Assembly (NCBI GenBank): GCA_016712525.1
Contig: JADJQX010000001.1
Location: forward strand, 124,001-188,000
Length of the DNA: 64,000 nucleotides
Source of the DNA: Myxococcales bacterium
Lineage (GTDB): Bacteria > Myxococcota_A > Polyangia > Polyangiales > Polyangiaceae
Direction: 5' to 3'
Shown: in pieces, positions 13,943-22,139 of the stretch
Position numbering within the stretch: position 1 is the stretch's first letter
Layout: every line of letters begins with the position of its first letter
The notes under the pieces: generated by a model
Seen by the model: only the letters and a program-made list of their open reading frames with translations
Databases searched by the model: none
Told to the model about the DNA's origin: nothing
Made by a program: the position numbers and the translations under genes

Positions 13943-16939
13943 TCACTCGGGCACTTCGACCTCGGAGGGGCGCATGGTGCGGAAGTTCTGGTCGACGTAG
14001 TCGATGACCTCGTCGAACCACGAATCGAACTGGGGGCCGCCCTCGCGCTGCGCGTCGACGTAGAACGAGCCCTGGATGCACTCGGGTTTGCCCGTGGTCG
14101 GGTTCGAGCGGCAGCGTCCGTCGACGTACACCACGATGAACTTCGGGAGCCTGTTCTCCGACGCGCGTGTGCCGTCGTTCATGAAGTTGTTCGTCACGAG
14201 GGCCACGGCCTCGAGATCGCGGGGATCTTGGCCATACCCGTGGAGCACGTAGACGACCGGATAGCGCACGTCGCGCGCGCGGTTGTCGGCGTTGGCGTAC
14301 CCGGGCGGGAGGGTGATGGCGAGCGGGCCCGTGCGTTTCGTCTTGGGGCCGGTGAAGAACGTCTGGCAGCGGCCGAGCACGAGGCAATCCACGGGGAAGG
14401 AGCTCCCGCCGGCGTCTGTCATGGGGTTCGCCGTGGTCACCTCGCTGCGTGTGCGGTCGGCGTCGGGCCAGGCGTGCGCCACGTAGTAGAAGCCGAAGAG
14501 CAGGCGGTTCAAGAGCTGCGCGGGCGTGCCCACGTGCATCCCGTCGCCGAGCTTGATGGCGTCGGGCGTGGCGTCCACCGTGCCGTACCTCACGTTGGGC
14601 ACGTCGGCCATGTCGGCCCAGAGCAGGTCGGACGGGGCGAAGTCCTTCGGGCGGGAAGGGTCCTGCCCGGGGAGCATCTCGTAGCCGCTGTAGAATGCAA
14701 CGGACTTGAGCGGTTTGCCCGTGGCGTCGCGGCGGGACGACACCGCCCCCGCGAAGTGGTTCGCGACCGACGCGAAGTTGAAGAGGTCACGCACTCCGCC
14801 GTCCGTCACCACGTCGAGGCGCCGGAGGGCGTCGTCCGTGAGGGGGCCGCCAGGCACGTTGGTGGCCCAGCGCGAGACGATGGAGTGGGCGTCGAACGAG
14901 CGCATGTACGACAGGCCCGACGCTTCGGAGTACACGCCATCGCCCTCGCCCGGATCGCCGGCGATATGGCGCGATTTCGTGTTGGGTACGCCGTCGAGGC
15001 CGTCGTCCCGGAATTTCTCGCCGAGCTCGTAGTGGTGATTGCCCTCGGTGCCGTCGGGGGAGAGCGTGTAGTCGTAGTCGTCCTGGTTCGGGTCGGGGTT
15101 CGTGAGCGGGTCGTAGCCGGGCTCGTCCTTGTCGCAGAGGCCGTCTTGCCCGCAGTCGTCCCAGGGCTCGTGGCCCGAGCGGATGATGGGCTCGTTCTCG
15201 TCGCGGATGCCGTTGTCGTTCAAGTCGACCGCGACGGCGAAATTGACGGGCTGTTTGCGATCCTCGGGGGCGTCGGTGAAGGTGTTTTTGTACGGGCTCT
15301 GGCCGCGCTGCCCACCATCGCAGAAGGTGATGACGGGCTTCGAGCCGTCCGGGTTGTACTCGTCGTCGAAGTACCCGGTCTTGGCCTTCCACTGGTTCTT
15401 CGGATCGCAGCGGAAGGCTTGGCAGGCCTGCTCGATCTTGCGTTGGCGCTCCACGTCGGTCGCGTCGCTCACGCTCGACACGGTGAACGAACAATCGAGG
15501 CCGGGCGGCAGATTGGGGATCTCGGAGAGATTGCCTTTGACCCAGGGGTCGTCTTTCTTGGGCCCGGCGACGAGATGAAGGAGGGATTTGTCCTGGTTTT
15601 CGCTCGCGAGGCTGCCGAAAGCGAGCGAGAGATCGTTGAAGATCTTCACGTACGAATCTCGCGGGAACGAGCCGCCGTTGCCGCTGCCCTCTTCGTACCA
15701 AAAGTGGTTGTAGTCCATCGTGTGCGCGAAGGGCTCGGCGATGGGGTAGAGGTTCGGCGGCACCTTGGCGCAGCCGGGGTTCGACGCAGGGCAGAAGCCG
15801 CCGCTCACGTACGTCTCGACGAACCAGGTGAGCCACGTGTAGTCGGACACGCCCCCCAAAGGGGCTATCGCGTCGAGCTTGTCGTGGTGGCGCATCCCGA
15901 AGCTCGCCGCGCCGCCTCCGCCCATCGAGAAGCCGAGCACGGCCCTGTGCGTGAGCTTGCGGCGCCGCACGCCCTCTCCCGCGCCCTTTCGAACGACGGC
16001 TTGGTACGAGCCGAGCCACGGCGTCGAGAAGGCGAGCAGATAGCCCCCTTGGCCGTCGGGCACGATGCGCGGGCTCGCCACCGGGACCACACGCGGCTTC
16101 TTCGCGCGCGGGCCGGAATAGAGCACCTCGACGTGGCGAAGGCGCGCGAGCCTTGGCATGGCCGCGGGGTTCACGGGCAAGGTGACGTCGATCTCGCGGC
16201 GGAGCGGGCCGAGGGAGGTGTACGGGGCGCTACCCTCGAAGGAGACGGCCGGCCCGAGCGCCACGAAGCCGGAATTCGCAGCGAAATCACCGTTCTGCGC
16301 GCAGGTGACCGAGGCCCCGAACGGCTTCAGGCCGAGCTCGTCGGTGCGAACGAAGGCCTCTTTGGTGGTCGCGACGGAGGCCGTGGCGAGCGGCCCCGTG
16401 CCGGTGACGCGCACGGCCTCGCCCGACAAGGTGGCCTGTCCACGCCCCTCGCCCGCCGAGCACGTGGGCACCGCCGCGTCGCGCACGTCGATCGGGAGCG
16501 TCGCCTCGGCCACCTCGGTTCGCTCGGGGTCGTTCGGATCTTTGCGCACGATGCGCGCCGTGATCGTCGTCTTGCCGAGGCTCTTCGCCGAGACCTCGAA
16601 CGTCGCGCTCGGGTGGCGGAGATCGACCTTCACCTCGCTCGTGGCCGACACGGCGGAGGACGCGGCGACGAGAGAGATCGCGTGCGGCTCGCACAGGTCC
16701 GGATCGACGACCACCCGCACGGGGCGAGAGGCACCCGGGGAGACGACGAGCGTCGGAGGATCGAACCGGATGCGTAGCGCGGCCGAGTTGTCGGGCTCGC
16801 AGATCTCGCCTTTCGGGAGCTCGGTCTTCGGGAAGATCGGCGCGACCACCGCGGGGTCGTCGCCGCACGCGGCCGAGGCGACGACGAGACCACAGAGCAG
16901 AGACCGAGGGACGGCGAGGCGGTGGGAGCGAGAGGTCAC
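13943..16939 (-). CDS. Large secreted esterase-like lipoprotein with permuted alpha/beta hydrolase halves
   Basis: A 998-residue lipoprotein (GTG start, lipobox VASAACGDD). Residues 40-150 look like an Ig-like/cadherin-like domain. The nucleophile elbow THRAVLGFSMGGGGAAS (Ser338) of an esterase-D-like hydrolase follows, then a long insert with Asp/Asn-rich, calcium-site-like segments (VDLNDNGIRDENEP, DPNQDDYDYT). The C-terminus holds what is normally the first half of this fold: TLPPGYANADN, YPVVYVLHGYGQD (oxyanion HG at 900-901), KFIVVYVDG, GSFYVDA and VDQNFRTM, ending right there. In standard esterases the order is reversed. One intact frame carries both halves, so it looks like a circular permutation rather than a broken gene. 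Substrate unknown. Confidence 0.75.
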   Translation of the reverse strand: MTSRSHRLAVPRSLLCGLVVASAACGDDPAVVAPIFPKTELPKGEICEPDNSAALRIRFDPPTLVVSPGASRPVRVVVDPDLCEPHAISLVAASSAVSATSEVKVDLRHPSATFEVSAKSLGKTTITARIVRKDPNDPERTEVAEATLPIDVRDAAVPTCSAGEGRGQATLSGEAVRVTGTGPLATASVATTKEAFVRTDELGLKPFGASVTCAQNGDFAANSGFVALGPAVSFEGSAPYTSLGPLRREIDVTLPVNPAAMPRLARLRHVEVLYSGPRAKKPRVVPVASPRIVPDGQGGYLLAFSTPWLGSYQAVVRKGAGEGVRRRKLTHRAVLGFSMGGGGAASFGMRHHDKLDAIAPLGGVSDYTWLTWFVETYVSGGFCPASNPGCAKVPPNLYPIAEPFAHTMDYNHFWYEEGSGNGGSFPRDSYVKIFNDLSLAFGSLASENQDKSLLHLVAGPKKDDPWVKGNLSEIPNLPPGLDCSFTVSSVSDATDVERQRKIEQACQAFRCDPKNQWKAKTGYFDDEYNPDGSKPVITFCDGGQRGQSPYKNTFTDAPEDRKQPVNFAVAVDLNDNGIRDENEPIIRSGHEPWDDCGQDGLCDKDEPGYDPLTNPDPNQDDYDYTLSPDGTEGNHHYELGEKFRDDGLDGVPNTKSRHIAGDPGEGDGVYSEASGLSYMRSFDAHSIVSRWATNVPGGPLTDDALRRLDVVTDGGVRDLFNFASVANHFAGAVSSRRDATGKPLKSVAFYSGYEMLPGQDPSRPKDFAPSDLLWADMADVPNVRYGTVDATPDAIKLGDGMHVGTPAQLLNRLLFGFYYVAHAWPDADRTRSEVTTANPMTDAGGSSFPVDCLVLGRCQTFFTGPKTKRTGPLAITLPPGYANADNRARDVRYPVVYVLHGYGQDPRDLEAVALVTNNFMNDGTRASENRLPKFIVVYVDGRCRSNPTTGKPECIQGSFYVDAQREGGPQFDSWFDEVIDYVDQNFRTMRPSEVEVPE

Positions 16940-17062
16940 CCGTGAACGGTACCGTCAAGCGCGCCCACGCGCACGTGGGATGCGTCGAGATCTCCTCGGG
17001 ATTTCGGCCACGTCAGGCGATCGGGACACGAAAAAGACGGCCCCCGGGAGGGCGCGTGCCGC

Positions 17063-20000
17063 CTACTTGGCTTCCACGCAGTCGAGCGGGTAGCGCATCC
17101 CCGAGACGAGCGCGCTGACCCGAAGGTGCGAGCGGACCGGACCGCCCTTCGGCGACGTGACGAGCGGGTCGTCGGTGCCGACGTTGAGCATGCCCGAGGC
17201 CGCCTCGACACACGCGTGCGACGCGGAGAGGCGCACACGCGCGAGCACTCCGGTGAACGACAGCGTGCCCTTCGGCCCACGCACGCGGAGAGCGCCGGCG
17301 GGGAGCGGCGCGTCGAGCACGTACCCTTGTTCGTCCCCCGCGCACACGGCGAGTCCCGTGTCGCGGTAGTCGGGAGAGCCGAGCGACACGGGCTCGGAGA
17401 CGACGCCGGTCTCGAGATCGACGGGCAAGACCCAGCGCTCCGAGCGCCCGCGCGAGCCTGCGCCCGCACTGTCGACCACGTAGCCTACGCCGCGCCCATC
17501 GCTTCGACGCGCGAGCTTCCCTTGGGCTCGCGCCCCGTCGATCGGAGCCGCGCGGGGGATGCGCGCGAGCAGGCGCGCGGTGCCTCCGTCGATCACGAAG
17601 AGGAGCGTGGCCGCGCCGCCCAGACCGACCATGCTCTGGCTCTCGGGCGTGGCGACGACCCATTTGCCTTCGACCCTCACGGCCGACTCGATCTCGGTGA
17701 GCTCTTCGCCGTCGACGCGTCGCACGGGCACGGGGCCGCGATCGGCTTCGAGCTCCCAGAGGGCGAGGCCAGGGCGTGCGCCATTTCCGCGCGCGGCGAG
17801 CAGCGTGTGCGCGCCATCGTCGCCCACGCCGACCTGCCACGACGAGGTGTAGACACCCGGATAGTACGAGCCGTACATGCCCCCCACGCCCGCGCGCATG
17901 CCCTCGAGCAACGTGGGCGGGAGCGCCGAGGGGGCGGTGGAGTGCACCTCACCGTAACCGTCGTAGGGGGAGAGCCAGCGCACGAGGAAACGGCTCTGCG
18001 GATCCGGGTCTTGGCCTTTGGGACCGAACGCGTAGATCTTGGCGAGAGGCGCGCCTCGCACCGCCCTGTCGAACGGATCGTAGGCGTCGGCGTTCAGGAG
18101 CGGGCGCTCGCCAGCACGGAGCTTCGGGGCCGCGCTCGCGAAGAACGACGTGAGCTCCTGCGGGAACCGGTTCGCGCCGAACCCACTGCCCATGTAGAGG
18201 CCACCGAAGGAGGGGCGGATCACGGGTGGCGGTGGCTTCGCCGAAGGCACGGGAGGCTTCGCGACGGCGACCTTCACCTCGGGCTCGCGCTCCGGCGGCG
18301 GCACCTTCGGCGGTTTGGCGCGCCCCTCGCACGCGAGCACCACGGGAGGCGCGGGCTGCGACGTAGGCCGCGGCGCTTCGTTCGGCTTCGCGCGTGTCGC
18401 CTCCTTCTTGCCGTCTCGTTCTCCCCACCCCACGCGGAGCCAACCTGCCGCGAGCCCACCGATCGGGCCCACCGCGCGCGAGCTCACCTTGGGGAGGGCG
18501 ACGAGCGGCTCGGGGGCCTCGCGCGAGGTCCACGTCATGCCTCCGTCGAGGGTCTCGTAGAGGCGGCGCGCGTTGGTGAACCCAAGGCCGTATCTGCCCG
18601 AAACTACTGGCAAACCTGCCTCGCGCACGTACTGCCCGACGGTCACGGTCCCATCGACCGCGATCTCGAGGCCGAGCACCGAGCCGCCGGCGTCGACCCA
18701 CGCGCCGAGCACTCCGGGGCGGCGCTCCTCGACCCCTTCGAGCCACACGCCGTGGCGGAGCACGCGGGCCACGTCGGCCGTGATGCGGGGGAACGTGAGC
18801 GGCACGGTGCGCGCCGCGCCCTTCGTGTCGAGGAGCGTGAGGCGCGCGGTGGTGACCTCGCCCTGCGGCGGCGAGAGGATGGCGATGCGGCGATCGGCGA
18901 GCACGACGAGGCGCTCGGAGCCGACGTCTCCCTTCACACGAACTTCGCGGAAGCGGTTTTCGTAGTCGAGGATGCAGTAGGTGTGCTGCCCGTCGACCTC
19001 GGTTGGAGCGGCGGCCGAGCACGCGCCCTTCACCGCGAGCGAGCCCTGCCCCGACGAGAGCACCACGCGCGGCGAGTCGAAGCGGCGGAGGAGCACGAGC
19101 TTCCCGCCCATGGGATCGTAGGCGTAGATGTCGGTCTTTCCGCGAGGCTCGCCGCACACGAACCCGAACGCGCCCTTCGCGTCGGGCCGATGGAGCGAGA
19201 CACCGTGGCAGCGCGACGGAAAGAGCGAGTACGCGCGCGGCACGGCCTCGAGCAGCGCGCCGTCGTCGAGACGAATACGGGCGAGGGCGCCGTCGCGCGC
19301 GACGATGGCGACCCCGTCGGTGAGGGGCCACCCGTCTTCGATGGCGGCAACGAGCGGCCGCGGACCGAAGGCACGCACCTCGGGGGGCTTCGCGTCCGCG
19401 CCGTCGTCGTCGTCGTCCGGCTCGGCCTGCTGCACCTTCGGCGACTTGGCTCCGCGGGGAGGAGGGCGTGTGGAGGTGGCCGAGAGGCGCACGGCCTGGC
19501 CCCCTTCGCGCAGCTCGTAGAGCACGTTCGTGCGCCCCTGCTCGATGCCCGAGACCACGAGGGAGCCCGCGGCGTTCACGGTGACCGTCTTCGGGTCGAT
19601 GCCGAGCTCGAGCTTCTTCCAGGTGGCGCCAGCGTCCTCCGTGGTGACGAGCCCCACCAGGTCGGCGATGGCCGCCGCGCGCCAGCCGTCGCGTGCGCCG
19701 TACGCGACGACCTGCGGACCGGGCGGGAAGGGGCCGATGTCCTTCGGGGCGCCGGTGCGAGGGTCGATCGCGACGTGCCCCGTGGGTGTGCGCACGTACA
19801 CGCGATCGAGACCCACGAACACACGGGAGATGGTGCCTTGCGCGGCGAACACCGGTACGGCCTCGGAGAGCCAGGTGTCGGAGCGGAGCAGCGAGCTGCC
19901 CACCACGTACAGGTAGCCGCCACCGAGACGTGAGGGCACTTCGAGCGTGGCCTGAGGCGCCTGCGCGAGGCGCTCGTCGGACACGTGGACCGCGCCATCG

Positions 20001-20287
20001 GGCCGCGCGAGCACACGGTACCCCGCGAGCACGCCACGACGTGAGCCGTCACCGTCGGCCGTGAACGAGGCCGTGTCGACCTTCTCGGGGACCATGCGCG
20101 CGCCGTGAACGGTCGCGTCCTCGAACGCGCCGACGCCCGTATGCTTCAAGCGAGACGTCGGATCGGCCGACGGGTCGGGCGTGCGCGCGCCCTCTCCGCC
20201 GCACCCTGCGAGCCCGGCGAGCACGAGGGTGGAGACCGGCACCACCTCGAGGGAGAACCGGCGCGATCGACGAATAGTTTTCAGCAT
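17063..20287 (-). CDS. Large beta-propeller (BNR-repeat) lipoprotein
   Basis: A 1,074-residue lipoprotein (ATG 20287; lipobox LAGLAGCGG). The body is rich in short beta strands, with BNR/Asp-box-like turns TTEDAGATWKKL near 225 and ETLDGGMTWTSR near 585, so one or more beta-propellers are likely. Low-complexity parts are an acidic DDDDDGAD stretch near 300 and a Pro/Lys-rich linker (KPPKVPPPEREPEV) near 645-690 that separates the N-terminal propeller from a C-terminal domain. The surrounding text-like composition suggests monitoring or binding at the cell surface; Asp-box proteins range from sialidases to adhesins, and no catalytic motif was seen. Confidence 0.75.
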   Translation of the reverse strand: MLKTIRRSRRFSLEVVPVSTLVLAGLAGCGGEGARTPDPSADPTSRLKHTGVGAFEDATVHGARMVPEKVDTASFTADGDGSRRGVLAGYRVLARPDGAVHVSDERLAQAPQATLEVPSRLGGGYLYVVGSSLLRSDTWLSEAVPVFAAQGTISRVFVGLDRVYVRTPTGHVAIDPRTGAPKDIGPFPPGPQVVAYGARDGWRAAAIADLVGLVTTEDAGATWKKLELGIDPKTVTVNAAGSLVVSGIEQGRTNVLYELREGGQAVRLSATSTRPPPRGAKSPKVQQAEPDDDDDGADAKPPEVRAFGPRPLVAAIEDGWPLTDGVAIVARDGALARIRLDDGALLEAVPRAYSLFPSRCHGVSLHRPDAKGAFGFVCGEPRGKTDIYAYDPMGGKLVLLRRFDSPRVVLSSGQGSLAVKGACSAAAPTEVDGQHTYCILDYENRFREVRVKGDVGSERLVVLADRRIAILSPPQGEVTTARLTLLDTKGAARTVPLTFPRITADVARVLRHGVWLEGVEERRPGVLGAWVDAGGSVLGLEIAVDGTVTVGQYVREAGLPVVSGRYGLGFTNARRLYETLDGGMTWTSREAPEPLVALPKVSSRAVGPIGGLAAGWLRVGWGERDGKKEATRAKPNEAPRPTSQPAPPVVLACEGRAKPPKVPPPEREPEVKVAVAKPPVPSAKPPPPVIRPSFGGLYMGSGFGANRFPQELTSFFASAAPKLRAGERPLLNADAYDPFDRAVRGAPLAKIYAFGPKGQDPDPQSRFLVRWLSPYDGYGEVHSTAPSALPPTLLEGMRAGVGGMYGSYYPGVYTSSWQVGVGDDGAHTLLAARGNGARPGLALWELEADRGPVPVRRVDGEELTEIESAVRVEGKWVVATPESQSMVGLGGAATLLFVIDGGTARLLARIPRAAPIDGARAQGKLARRSDGRGVGYVVDSAGAGSRGRSERWVLPVDLETGVVSEPVSLGSPDYRDTGLAVCAGDEQGYVLDAPLPAGALRVRGPKGTLSFTGVLARVRLSASHACVEAASGMLNVGTDDPLVTSPKGGPVRSHLRVSALVSGMRYPLDCVEAK

Positions 20288-20320
20288 TTGCGGTATTCGT
20301 TCCGGTCTCGCGATTTGGCC

Positions 20321-21100
20321 CTAGAGGACGGCGTCGAGGATGGCGATGACCACACCGAGGAAGCCGAGGCCCCCGCCGATGGCCGCCATGATGATGCCTC
20401 CGAGGAGGCCCCACTTGAGGTTCGCGACGAGCTGCTCTTCGGTCTTGTTGGTGAGAATGAGCTCGTGCACCTCGCCGGGGCCCGGGTAGAGCACGAGCTG
20501 GCTCGAAGGGGCCATGCGGTAGCCGTCGTGGACGGGAGGGCCCGCGTCGCGGCGGGAGGGCCCGAGCGCGTAGAGAGGATCGCCGGGGGCGAGCACCTCC
20601 TCTTGGTAGCGCATCGACTTGTTGAACCCGAGGAACGACGTGGTCGAGTGACCGCGCGACGCGAGGAACGCTTGGAGGTGCGGGGGCGCGTCGTTGAAGG
20701 TGCCCGAGCTCGCGATCTGTTGTTGATCGAGGATGACCTCGGCCCCCGCGGGGATGATCTTCGCCATCTGACCAGACCCGTCGTCGACGAAGAACTCGCG
20801 CTGATCGACCTCGCGCAAGATGGTGACCCAGTGCCCGCTGCGGCCCGACGATCGGTACTCGAGCACCGAGACCCGGCACCACACGGCGTGGCGACCGGAG
20901 AACGGCGTCTGGAGGACACCCTGCTCGCCCGGCACGATGCGCCCCTTGATCTCCACGGGCGCGTTGCCCGGGGCCTGCGCGATCGCCGACGTGGGCGTCG
21001 CCAGGATGCGCTGCCTGCGCCGGTAGTTCTTGAGCCCGGTGAGCGCGACGATCACGCCGACGATGAAGAGGATGCCGCCGAAGACGAGGAACCCGACCAT
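20321..21100 (-). CDS. GIDE-domain membrane protein
   Basis: A 259-residue inner-membrane protein with an N-terminal helix (FLVFGGILFIVGVIVALTG) and two C-terminal hydrophobic segments (LLGGIIMAAIGGGLGFLGVVIAIL). The middle part resembles the GIDE/MULAN ring-ligase membrane module (PF12483): VEIKGRIVPGEQ, SGRHAVWCRVSVLEY, FFVDDGSGQMAKIIPAGAEVILD, LYALGPSRRD. Eukaryotic relatives carry a RING finger; this bacterial version has none, so it is not a ubiquitin ligase. Role unknown. It sits just upstream of the propeller lipoprotein gene on the same strand (33-bp gap). Confidence 0.72.
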   Translation of the reverse strand: MVGFLVFGGILFIVGVIVALTGLKNYRRRQRILATPTSAIAQAPGNAPVEIKGRIVPGEQGVLQTPFSGRHAVWCRVSVLEYRSSGRSGHWVTILREVDQREFFVDDGSGQMAKIIPAGAEVILDQQQIASSGTFNDAPPHLQAFLASRGHSTTSFLGFNKSMRYQEEVLAPGDPLYALGPSRRDAGPPVHDGYRMAPSSQLVLYPGPGEVHELILTNKTEEQLVANLKWGLLGGIIMAAIGGGLGFLGVVIAILDAVL

Positions 21101-21236
21101 CGCCCCAGCGTAGCTTTCCCCGAGCGAGGGAGGAAGCGCCTCGCCATCGGGTGAAATCCGCCGTCTTTACGTCGCTGGAGAAAAAGTACGCAACGAACGG
21201 GAGCTGGCCGCCGACCCACGCGCACGGAGGTTCCAC

Positions 21237-21983
21237 GTGGACGCGACGACGACGGGCTCGGCCCCCGACACACGAAGCACGGAGAGCGAGGCACGCAGGG
21301 TGACGGGATCGCGGGCGGTGCCCGTCGAGGTCCTCGTCGAAGAGGCGCGGCGAGCCGCCGACGTCCTCGAGAGACACGCCTTCCCTCGCCCTGCGACGGA
21401 CGAGGGCCCGGCACACGAAGGGCTCGCCTCGGCCGATCCTTCCCTGACCCCCGCGCTCGCCGACGAGATTCGTGTACTCTGCACGCGGGTCGAAGGCTCG
21501 ACGCGGAGGGTGCTCACGCCGTTCTCTCCTGGCATCGTCGCGGAGGGCCGCCAGTGTCTCATCGAGGCCCTCGCGGTCATGCGGGCCCGAGCGCGCCACT
21601 GCCCTTCCCTCGGCAAGGCGCTCGAGACACACCGCCGAGTGCACGTACGACCTCGCGCGGCCACCACGGTGCGAGACGCGCTGACCTCGCTCGTCGCGAT
21701 CCTCACGACCCACCCGGACGCCGGCCCCGGGCTACTCCCCGTGATCACCGCTCGAAGGGACGCGCTCGCAGGGGAGATCGCGGCGCGCGCCACGCTCCGC
21801 GACCAGCACGAGAAATTCCCGAGCGCACGCATGCTGGCGATGGGCCGCATCGCCACGCTCCTCGCGAAGATACGGGCGGCCGCGCGCCGCGTGCTCGCCC
21901 AACACCCGAGCCTCCGCCTCGAGGTCACGAGCGAGTACCAGAGGAGGGTCAAACGCGAGCGGCGCGCCCGAGGAGCGAGATGA
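21237..21983 (+). CDS. Hypothetical helical protein
   Basis: A 248-residue, mostly helical, Arg/Ala-rich soluble protein with no signal or membrane helix and no recognised family. The GTG start is supported by a perfect GGAGG six bases upstream (21226-21230). Helices such as VEVLVEEARRAADVLERHAF and AMGRIATLLAKIRAAARRV suggest a helical bundle; the C-terminal tail is strongly basic (RRVKRERRARGAR). Its divergent neighbour is the GIDE-domain gene. Confidence 0.62.
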   Translation: MDATTTGSAPDTRSTESEARRVTGSRAVPVEVLVEEARRAADVLERHAFPRPATDEGPAHEGLASADPSLTPALADEIRVLCTRVEGSTRRVLTPFSPGIVAEGRQCLIEALAVMRARARHCPSLGKALETHRRVHVRPRAATTVRDALTSLVAILTTHPDAGPGLLPVITARRDALAGEIAARATLRDQHEKFPSARMLAMGRIATLLAKIRAAARRVLAQHPSLRLEVTSEYQRRVKRERRARGAR

Positions 21984-22024
21984 GCGCCTCTCCGCGGGGC
22001 GGCGACGTCACTTCGACTGACCTC

Positions 22025-22068
22025 GATTGTCCTGGAGGACGATTGGCTGTCCTGGAGGAGGATTGTCC
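22025..22068 (+). promoter_or_regulatory. Short direct repeats upstream of the metalloprotease gene
   Basis: TGTCCTGGAGGA occurs at 22028-22039 and 22048-22059 (20-bp period), and GATTG occurs at 22025, 22041 and 22061. About two helical turns separate the copies on the same face of the DNA, so these could be operator half-sites. No regulator gene lies next to them. Confidence 0.4.
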
Positions 22069-22101
22069 GAGACCCCGCCAAGAGGCCACTCCATAGTCTG
22101 G

Positions 22102-22128
22102 CTGCGCCCGGGAGCACTACGGGCGCAG
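22102..22128 (+). promoter_or_regulatory. Perfect hairpin just before the metalloprotease start
   Basis: CTGCGCCCG (22102-22110) and CGGGCGCAG (22120-22128) form a 9-bp perfect stem with a nine-base loop, ending 11 bases before the ATG at 22140 next to a GAAGGG ribosome site. It could limit translation initiation or act as a protein-binding palindrome. Confidence 0.45.
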
Positions 22129-22139
22129 AAGGGATACTC

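Noticed and set aside
13796..16777. A 993-codon open frame on the opposite strand of the permuted esterase
   Set aside because: Composition and lack of recognised features mark it as a shadow of the esterase gene.
17126..19933. A 935-codon open frame opposite the propeller lipoprotein gene
   Set aside because: Its product is Arg/Ala/Gly-rich with no domain or signal, while the opposite strand has a lipoprotein with clear motifs; GC-rich codon bias opens such antisense frames throughout.
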